Of a DNA stretch of 9,945 nucleotides, positions 6,194 to 9,945 are shown one piece after another. The position numbers were made by a program, and so were the translations under genes. The stretch is taken from the NCBI GenBank assembly GCA_900550525.1, contig URSN01000068.1, positions 1 to 9,945 of the forward strand. Reading direction: 5' to 3'. Origin of the DNA: an uncultured Eubacteriales bacterium (GTDB taxonomy: Bacteria; Bacillota; Clostridia; Christensenellales; CAG-138). How positions within the stretch are numbered: position 1 is the stretch's first letter; every line of letters begins with the position of its first letter. A model generated the notes under the pieces. It did no database searches. It saw nothing but the letters and a program-made list of their open reading frames with translations, and had not been told where the DNA came from.

Positions 6194-6664
6194 TCATCCG
6201 CCCAGCAGCGGCAGCAGCTCGCTCTCCTCGCGGCTGCAGACGGTGCAGATCTCCGCCAGCAGCACCTGGCGCGCCGTGGCCAGCATCTTGCGCTCGCCCG
6301 CGGAGAGGCCCTTCTGCCGGTCGCGGCGGGAGAGGCACTTCACCACGTCCGCCACGGCGAAGATGTCGCCGCCGCGGAGCTTGTCCAGGTTCTCGCGGTA
6401 GCGGCGGTTCCAGTTGTCGCTCTCGTCCAGCGGCGCGTCCTCGGCAAGGTAGCTGAGCACGCGCTCGCACACCGACGCCTCGGAGAGCGCGCGCAGGCCG
6501 ACCGCCTCCGCGCTTTTCACCGGCACCATGGCGGTCATCCGGCCCAGCACAAAGCGCAGCACATAATACCGGGCCGTTTCCCCCAGCACCTGCTGCTCCT
6601 CGATGGATTCGATCACGCCGACCCCGTGCATCGGATAGCAGACCATATCGCCAACGCTGAACAA
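6194..6664 (-). CDS. carD: CarD/CdnL-family RNA polymerase-binding transcription regulator
   Basis: 156 residues with a TTG start at 6664. GGAAGGGAG lies 8 bases upstream (6673-6681). The N-terminal Tudor-like RNA polymerase interaction domain (about 1-55) opens with the hallmark FSVGDMVCYPMHGVGVIESI. The C-terminal helical domain (about 60-150) contains NWNRRYRENLDKLRGGD and LSAGERKMLATARQVLLAEI. Trp85 lies at the conserved position used by CarD proteins to contact DNA at the upstream edge of the promoter bubble. CarD proteins bind the RNA polymerase beta subunit and adjust open-complex stability, especially at rRNA and ribosomal-protein promoters. The pairing with a PIN-TRAM gene downstream is common in Clostridia. 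A near-consensus promoter drives it, with a leader of about 55 bases. Confidence 0.95.
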   Translation of the reverse strand: MFSVGDMVCYPMHGVGVIESIEEQQVLGETARYYVLRFVLGRMTAMVPVKSAEAVGLRALSEASVCERVLSYLAEDAPLDESDNWNRRYRENLDKLRGGDIFAVADVVKCLSRRDRQKGLSAGERKMLATARQVLLAEICTVCSREESELLPLLGG

Positions 6665-6726
6665 GCCGACCGCTCCCTTCCAGAAATGAACGCCCGCTAC
6701 GGGCCGACAGACAACTCGACATCTCT

Positions 6727-6755
6727 ATTATAGAGGAAAAACGGGGCATTGTCAA
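6727..6755 (-). promoter_or_regulatory. Sigma-A promoter of carD
   Basis: On the minus strand, TTGACA (6750-6755) and TATAAT (6727-6732) are separated by exactly 17 bases. Both boxes and the spacing are consensus. Transcription would start near 6720, about 55 bases before the carD TTG. This is the best promoter in the window. The rest of the 239-base gap upstream of carD holds a terminator (6830-6867) and nothing else I can recognise. Confidence 0.92.
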
Positions 6756-6829
6756 AACGCTTGTTTGCGGCGGGGCCCAATTTCCCCGCGGACGCGGCCG
6801 CTTTTCCACGCGGCGGAGGGCGCCGGCGC

Positions 6830-6867
6830 AAAAAGAGAACGCCGCCCGCGCACGCTGCGCGGACGGC
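6830..6867 (-). terminator. Intrinsic terminator of the Tim44/zinc-ribbon gene
   Basis: A 12-bp stem (6841-6852 with 6856-6867) contains one G-U pair and a 3-base loop. On the minus strand it is followed by GTTCTCTTTTT (T tract 6830-6839). It lies about 37 bases beyond the 6904 stop codon and before the carD promoter. It cleanly separates the two transcription units. Confidence 0.92.
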
Positions 6868-6903
6868 ACGGCCGGCCGAACCATTCCTTTTGGGGAGCGC
6901 CCG

Positions 6904-7836
6904 TCACCCCTCGCTGCGCTGCGAGACGCCCGTGATGGCCGCCAGCGCCCAGTCGTGCTCGGACAGGGTGACGACCGTGCCGCAGTATTCGCAGCGGCCG
7001 GATTCGCGCACCGACAGCGGCGCGCCGCAGTTGGGGCAGGACACGCTGCGCATGCCGCCGCCCTCATCCGTGCGGACGGAGGCGCTGCGCGTGAGCTTCC
7101 AGTCGTAGGTCATGAACAGCTCGCGCGTGCGGCTGCCGCGCACGAGCTCGCCGGTATCGTCGCGCACGGTATAGTCGCAGATGCGCGTGGAAAGGCGGAC
7201 GATGAGCACGTCGTCGTCCCCTTCCTGGCAGTAGCGGGAGATGAACGCGTCTAGCACCGCGATGCGGTCGACATGGTTGGTGAGGCCCTGCTCCTTGAGC
7301 TCGTCGAGCTGGCGGGCCATCTGGCTGTACAGCGCGTCGGTGAGGAAGGCGCGCATCGGCTCCCAATCCTTCTGCTCCCAGGCGTGCTGCATCTGCACAT
7401 ACAGGTTCCTGACGTGCTCGAGCAGCGCCTGCTCGCTGAAGGCCGGGTCCTTCTGCTGCAATGCGGAGAGCGGCAGCCCCGCCGGCTGCGCCGGCGCATG
7501 CTGCACGGGCTGCGCGCCGCGGCGGCCGCGCTCAATGCGGCGGCTGCGGCTGCGGACAAAGAGGAAGATCACCAGCGCCACGACGAGCACCGACACGATC
7601 GACCCGCCGCCGCCGCTCAAGAGAAAGACGGGCACGCCGAACGAGCCGCCCCAGTCCGAATCGTCCCAGCCGGAATCGCCCCAGTCGGAGCCGCCCCAGT
7701 CCGAACCGCTCCAGTCGGAGCCGCCCCAGTCCGAATCGCCGCCGAAATTGCCGGCATCGGCAAGGCCCGCCGCCGCAAACGCGGCAAGGCAGGCCACACA
7801 GATCAGGATATACAGCGGCAGGCGCCATTTCTTCAT
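6904..7836 (-). CDS. Exported or membrane-anchored protein with SDWGG repeats, Tim44-like domain and zinc ribbon
   Basis: 310 residues of unknown function. A signal peptide or first helix spans about 1-28 (KKWRLPLYILICVACLAAFA ... AGLADA). Next comes a low-complexity Gly/Ser/Asp/Trp tract (about 32-65) made of SDWGG-like units. A membrane helix (about 67-94) follows, ended by RSRSRRIERGRR, which by the positive-inside rule faces the cytoplasm. Residues about 130-257 resemble a Tim44/MBA1-like lipid- or ligand-binding domain (DPAFSEQALLEHVRNLY ... LDAFISRYCQEGDDDVLIVRL). The C-terminus has a zinc ribbon with Cys267, Cys270, Cys282 and Cys285. ATG 7836 was chosen because AGAGGGGAG lies 8 bases upstream. 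The other in-frame ATG, 7869, sits inside the promoter's -10 box and so would not be transcribed. It forms a single-gene unit with its own promoter and terminator. Its role is unknown. Confidence 0.88.
   Translation of the reverse strand: MKKWRLPLYILICVACLAAFAAAGLADAGNFGGDSDWGGSDWSGSDWGGSDWGDSGWDDSDWGGSFGVPVFLLSGGGGSIVSVLVVALVIFLFVRSRSRRIERGRRGAQPVQHAPAQPAGLPLSALQQKDPAFSEQALLEHVRNLYVQMQHAWEQKDWEPMRAFLTDALYSQMARQLDELKEQGLTNHVDRIAVLDAFISRYCQEGDDDVLIVRLSTRICDYTVRDDTGELVRGSRTRELFMTYDWKLTRSASVRTDEGGGMRSVSCPNCGAPLSVRESGRCEYCGTVVTLSEHDWALAAITGVSQRSEG
7649..7738. repeat. Six imperfect 15-bp tandem repeats coding for the SDWGG tract
   Basis: Six consecutive 15-base units begin at 7649, 7664, 7679, 7694, 7709 and 7724. 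They are variants of CCCCAGTCCGAATCG on the plus strand. Each encodes five residues (x-S-D-W-G type) in the minus-strand gene. Differences are mainly at third positions or conservative, which suggests duplication followed by selection on the peptide. Copy number could change by slippage without shifting the frame. Confidence 0.93.
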
Positions 7837-7867
7837 CGGTTCCGCTCCCCTCTTCCCATTCGGCTCC

Positions 7868-7896
7868 ATTATACCAAGCGGGGGCGGGTTCGTAAA
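7868..7896 (-). promoter_or_regulatory. Sigma-A promoter of the Tim44/zinc-ribbon gene
   Basis: On the minus strand, TATAAT (7868-7873) is preceded by 17 bases and a TTTACG -35 box (7891-7896) that matches consensus at four of six positions. The -35 lies right after the DUF3343 stop codon at 7903. Transcription would begin near 7861, upstream of ATG 7836 and downstream of ATG 7869. No terminator separates it from the operon upstream, so read-through is possible. Confidence 0.8.
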
Positions 7897-7902
7897 TAGC
7901 CC

Positions 7903-8145
7903 TCAGGCGCGGTTTTCGTACAGCAGCTCATACCCGTCCGCCCCGTCGGCCGCATAGACGCGATCCACGTCCGCGTCCATGCAGGCAAGGCAGGCGTCCT
8001 CCGCCTCATAGCGCACGCAGGTGCCGCAGCTGGCGCTCAGCCGCCGCGGCACGGGGGCGAGCGCCGCGCGCGCCCCCGCCGCCGAAAGCGCGCGCTGCGT
8101 GCGCATGGCGGAAAGATGGGTATGGAACGTGGCGACAAAGCGCAT
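7903..8145 (-). CDS. DUF3343 small thiol protein, putative Se/S carrier
   Basis: 80 residues. It has the family's features: a short strand with a His (RFVATFHTHLSAMRT), then PVPRRLSASCG near residues 31-41, and an acidic C-terminus. DUF3343 proteins are predicted selenium or sulfur carriers because their genes keep company with selenium-trait genes. The biochemical role is not established. Four cysteines fall in two CxxC pairs, Cys40/Cys43 and Cys52/Cys55. The Cys-Gly at 40-41 is the family's conserved point, while the other three cysteines look less usual. The start codon lies one base after the stop of the TusA-like gene (TGA T ATG), so the two are translationally coupled. It is the last gene of the yedE operon. 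Confidence 0.88.
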   Translation of the reverse strand: MRFVATFHTHLSAMRTQRALSAAGARAALAPVPRRLSASCGTCVRYEAEDACLACMDADVDRVYAADGADGYELLYENRA

Positions 8146-8146
8146 A

Positions 8147-8356
8147 TCAGGCGCGGCTGAGCGTCAGCAGGAAGTCGCCGCCGCCCTGTTCCGCCACGGA
8201 GACGGCGTAGCCGCGCGCCGCGGCAAAGCGCCGGATGTTCTGCACGGCCGCCTGGTTGTCGACCATGACCTCGAGGGTGTCGGGTTTTGTGCGCTCGATC
8301 TCCCGCTGCGTCATCACAACGGGGATGGGGCAGGAATAACCGCGTGCATCGACCAT
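8147..8356 (-). CDS. TusA/YeeD/SirA-like sulfur (selenium) carrier
   Basis: 69 residues, a stand-alone TusA-fold protein. The signature GYSCPIPVV near the N-terminus gives the CPxP motif with Cys9 as the likely persulfide or perselenide carrying residue. The rest (LEVMVDNQAAVQNIRRFAAARGY) follows the family. Its counterparts are YeeD beside the YeeE thiosulfate channel and the N-terminal half of selenium-linked YedF. The C-terminal half of YedF is absent here. ATG 8356 has GGAGG 9 bases upstream and starts 4 bases after the yedE stop. Longer upstream frames run into yedE and are not real. It probably receives sulfur or selenium brought in by YedE or released by the divergent desulfurase-like enzyme. 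Confidence 0.93.
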   Translation of the reverse strand: MVDARGYSCPIPVVMTQREIERTKPDTLEVMVDNQAAVQNIRRFAAARGYAVSVAEQGGGDFLLTLSRA

Positions 8357-8360
8357 ATCG

Positions 8361-9461
8361 TTACGCCTCCTTCGGACGATTGAGCAGGGAGATGGCCAGC
8401 AGCACCACGAAGCCGACGATGACCGCGAGGGCCACCGGGCCCGTGCCGCTGCCCGTCGCGCTCGAGGCAAGGCCGAAGTTGTGCGCCACGGCCGCGCCGA
8501 CGATGAAGCCCGTGATCGTGATGGCCGAGTCGGTATTGCCCTCGCCGGCCAGGATCAGCTGGCGCAGCGGGCAGCCGCCCAGCAGCATGGAGCCCCAGCC
8601 GACGAGCACCATGCCCAGCAGGTTCCACAGCCACTCGCTGTGCGCGATGGGCTGGTCCGCAAACGAGAAGCCCGTGAACTTGCCCGTGATGAGGTTGCCC
8701 GCGAGCACCGCCACGATGATCGCGGCAAAGCCGGAGATGAGGCGGAAATCCTTGAACATCACCGCGTCGCGGATGCCGCCGACCATGCACAGGCGCGACT
8801 GCTGCGCCAGCGCGCCGACCACGAGCGCCACCACGAGCGCCAGCAGGATGGGCGCACGCATGGAGCCGGGGCCGCTCACGCTCGAGGCGACGAGATTCCC
8901 GCCAAGCAGCAGCACCAGCAGCAGCGCCACCATCAGCGCCGGGAACATCAGCCCCTCCAGCATGCCCTGCCGGTAGGCGCGGCCGAGGCTGAAGCCGCCG
9001 CGCAGGAACAGCACGCCGATGAGGATGCCGATGGCAAAGCCCACAAGGCCGACGATCGCGTTCAGGTCGCCGCCGCCGATGCGGATGACCATGCGCAGCG
9101 GGCAGCCGAGGAACACGAGCGCGCCGATCATCACGAACACCGCGATGACAAAGCGCGTCATCGGCGAGGAACCGCCGACCGGGCGGAACTCCTTGCGCAC
9201 GAGCGAGAGCGCGAACGCGCCGAGCACCAGGCCGATGATCTCCGGCCGGATGTACTGCACGATGCCGGTGCCCGTCTCCGCGGTCAGGCCCGCGGTCTGG
9301 AACTTGAGCGCGCCCGCGATGTCGCGCAGGAAGCAGGCGATGCAAAAGCCCATGTTCTGCGGGTTGCCGTACGCCGTCAGCAGCACGGCCGCCGCGCCGA
9401 CGATCAGGCCCGTCAGTACGATCAGTCCATACCGTTTGAAAAACGTTTCCTTCTTCTCCAT
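8361..9461 (-). CDS. yedE: YedE/YeeE-family membrane transporter, selenium-metabolism type
   Basis: 366 residues with about ten hydrophobic helices in two homologous halves. Each half has a CPLR motif: LGCPLRM at 119-124 and GGCPLRQ at 296-301. Cys120 and Cys297 are the matching cysteines. Cys40 and Cys43 (NMGFCIACFLRDIAGAL) and Cys225 (RLCMVGGIRD) form another pair of related sites. YeeE members take up thiosulfate by relaying it past such cysteines. The FCIACFLRDIAG region and the neighbours fit the subgroup associated with selenium metabolism (TIGR04112). The real substrate, thiosulfate or a selenium compound, cannot be told from sequence. ATG 9461 has GGGAGG 9 bases upstream. It begins the yedE-tusA-DUF3343 operon and is divergent from the desulfurase-like gene. 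Confidence 0.93.
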   Translation of the reverse strand: MEKKETFFKRYGLIVLTGLIVGAAAVLLTAYGNPQNMGFCIACFLRDIAGALKFQTAGLTAETGTGIVQYIRPEIIGLVLGAFALSLVRKEFRPVGGSSPMTRFVIAVFVMIGALVFLGCPLRMVIRIGGGDLNAIVGLVGFAIGILIGVLFLRGGFSLGRAYRQGMLEGLMFPALMVALLLVLLLGGNLVASSVSGPGSMRAPILLALVVALVVGALAQQSRLCMVGGIRDAVMFKDFRLISGFAAIIVAVLAGNLITGKFTGFSFADQPIAHSEWLWNLLGMVLVGWGSMLLGGCPLRQLILAGEGNTDSAITITGFIVGAAVAHNFGLASSATGSGTGPVALAVIVGFVVLLAISLLNRPKEA

Positions 9462-9485
9462 AAAAGACTACCTCCCAAAAAGATG

Positions 9486-9539
9486 TGTACGGATGCCTCC
9501 CTCATGTGGTATAATAACACAAGCATCCGTTATCCGCAA
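9486..9539. promoter_or_regulatory. Overlapping divergent promoters of yedE and the desulfurase-like gene
   Basis: On the plus strand, TATAAT lies at 9510-9515, with a weak TGTACG -35 at 9486-9491 (18-base spacer). On the minus strand, TATTAT lies at 9511-9516, with a weak TTGCGG -35 at 9534-9539 (17-base spacer). The two -10 boxes are the same bases read in opposite directions. Both -35 boxes are poor, as is common for activator-dependent or tightly regulated promoters. Only one polymerase could occupy the site at a time. Confidence 0.6.
9489..9530. promoter_or_regulatory. Nested palindromes at the divergent promoter, candidate operator
   Basis: An 8-bp perfect inverted repeat, ACGGATGC (9489-9496) and GCATCCGT (9523-9530), flanks a 17-base near-palindrome TGTGGTATAATAACACA (9505-9521) with a single mismatched pair (9509/9517). 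The inner palindrome contains both -10 boxes. The outer arms touch the plus-strand -35 and lie in the minus-strand spacer. This arrangement would let a dimeric repressor or activator control both genes. No regulator gene is in the window. Confidence 0.5.
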
Positions 9540-9554
9540 GGGGGTATAACGAAA

Positions 9555-9945
9555 ATGTCCGAAAATCGCGTCGTCTATCTGGATCATGCGGCGACCTCCG
9601 GCACAAAAGCGCCCGGCGTGGCGCAGGCGGTGCGGGAATATCTTGACGGGCTTGCGGTCAACGTCAACCGCTCGACCTACGCGCGCTCGTCCGACGTGGC
9701 CATGCGCGTGCTGCGCTGCCGCGAGCTGCTCGCCGCGCGCATGCGCTTCCCCCACCCGGCCACGCACGTGGTGTTCACGCCCGGGCAGACCGCCGGGCTG
9801 AACATGGTGCTCAAGGGCCTGCTGCATGCGGGCGGCCGCGTGCTGGTCAGCTCCATGGAGCACAACGCCGTCATGCGCCCGCTCCGGCAGCAGGAGCGGC
9901 TCTCCGGCCTGCCGGAGGACCGCGTGCCGTGCGCGCCGGCCGGCA
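9555..9945 (+). CDS. Class V aminotransferase-fold cysteine desulfurase / selenocysteine lyase-like enzyme, 3' end missing
   Basis: 130 codons are visible and the frame stays open at the window edge. It starts MSENRVVYLDHAATSG, the classic opening of cysteine desulfurase-family PLP enzymes. NVNRSTYARSSDVA and VVFTPGQTAGLNMVLKGLL follow, then SSMEHNAVMRPL, which holds the His that stacks on the PLP ring. It most resembles the short clostridial cysteine desulfurase family (TIGR01977) rather than NifS/IscS, though the decisive C-terminal part, with the PLP lysine and catalytic Cys loop, is outside the window. It would take sulfur or selenium from cysteine or selenocysteine. ATG 9555 is preceded by AAGGGGG about 10 bases upstream. 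Divergence from the yedE operon suggests a shared Se/S pathway. Confidence 0.92.
   Translation, partial: MSENRVVYLDHAATSGTKAPGVAQAVREYLDGLAVNVNRSTYARSSDVAMRVLRCRELLAARMRFPHPATHVVFTPGQTAGLNMVLKGLLHAGGRVLVSSMEHNAVMRPLRQQERLSGLPEDRVPCAPAG

Noticed and set aside
5116..6456. 446-codon plus-strand open frame across yacL and carD
   Set aside because: It is antisense to the PIN-TRAM and CarD genes, has a low-complexity His/Arg/Gln/Ala composition and no family resemblance.
7837..7869. Upstream ATG at 7869 as start of the Tim44/zinc-ribbon gene
   Set aside because: It lies inside the TATAAT box (7868-7873), so it would be upstream of the transcript, and the added 11 residues would precede a normal signal peptide.
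9528..9540. Single DnaA-box-like sequence TTATCCGCA near 9530
   Set aside because: One imperfect match with no neighbours is not an origin, and it lies within the divergent promoter region.
1..9945. Mobile elements, CRISPR arrays, tRNA or rRNA genes
   Set aside because: No transposase or integrase, no regularly spaced direct repeats other than the coding 15-bp unit, and no cloverleaf or rRNA-like sequence was recognised by eye.

Overview
The window looks like chromosomal DNA of a high-GC Clostridia member (Bacillota). It is rich in G+C by eye. It carries strong AGGAGG-type ribosome binding sites, near-consensus sigma-A promoters and the Bacillota-type block rpmH-rnpA-yidD-yidC-jag-mnmE. A gut lineage such as Christensenellales or Oscillospirales would fit, but that placement is only an inference. 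Nearly all genes are on the minus strand. Only the two genes cut by the window edges are on the plus strand.

Left edge (1-711, +): the 3' part of a zinc N-acetylmuramoyl-L-alanine amidase, convergent with mnmE. A perfect 12-bp stem (832-859) separates them. Then, read on the minus strand from 4946 to 887, comes the ribosome/membrane-biogenesis block: rpmH (L34), rnpA (RNase P protein), yidD, yidC, jag/khpB and mnmE. rnpA/yidD and yidC/jag share ATGA stop-start overlaps. jag and mnmE are separated by a cluster of GC-rich hairpins. A TTGACA-18-TATAAT promoter precedes rpmH.

Middle (5095-6755, -): a carD-yacL pair, comprising a CarD-family RNA polymerase-binding regulator and a membrane-anchored PIN-TRAM protein, driven by a TTGACA-17-TATAAT promoter. 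The yacL frame has an in-frame TAA at codon 33. A well-placed ribosome binding site and a typical first membrane helix lie upstream of that stop, so the gene appears to be broken or split. The usual neighbours of both blocks (dnaA, mnmG, ispD/ispF) are absent, so this is a rearranged region.

Right part (6830-9945): a single gene for a secreted or membrane-anchored protein with an SDWGG repeat, a Tim44-like domain and a zinc ribbon, with its own promoter and terminator. Beyond it lies a likely selenium/sulfur trafficking locus: a YedE-type membrane transporter, a TusA-like CPxP carrier and a DUF3343 small thiol protein on the minus strand, and divergently a cysteine desulfurase/selenocysteine lyase-like PLP enzyme that runs off the right edge. 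The two divergent promoters seem to share one -10 region, which lies inside a near-perfect palindrome and a wider inverted repeat. This is a candidate operator.

No rRNA, tRNA, CRISPR array, insertion sequence or prophage gene was seen. The most interesting points are the interrupted yacL, the palindromic divergent promoter of the selenium/sulfur locus, the large extracytoplasmic insertion in YidC and the repeat-bearing Tim44/zinc-ribbon protein.
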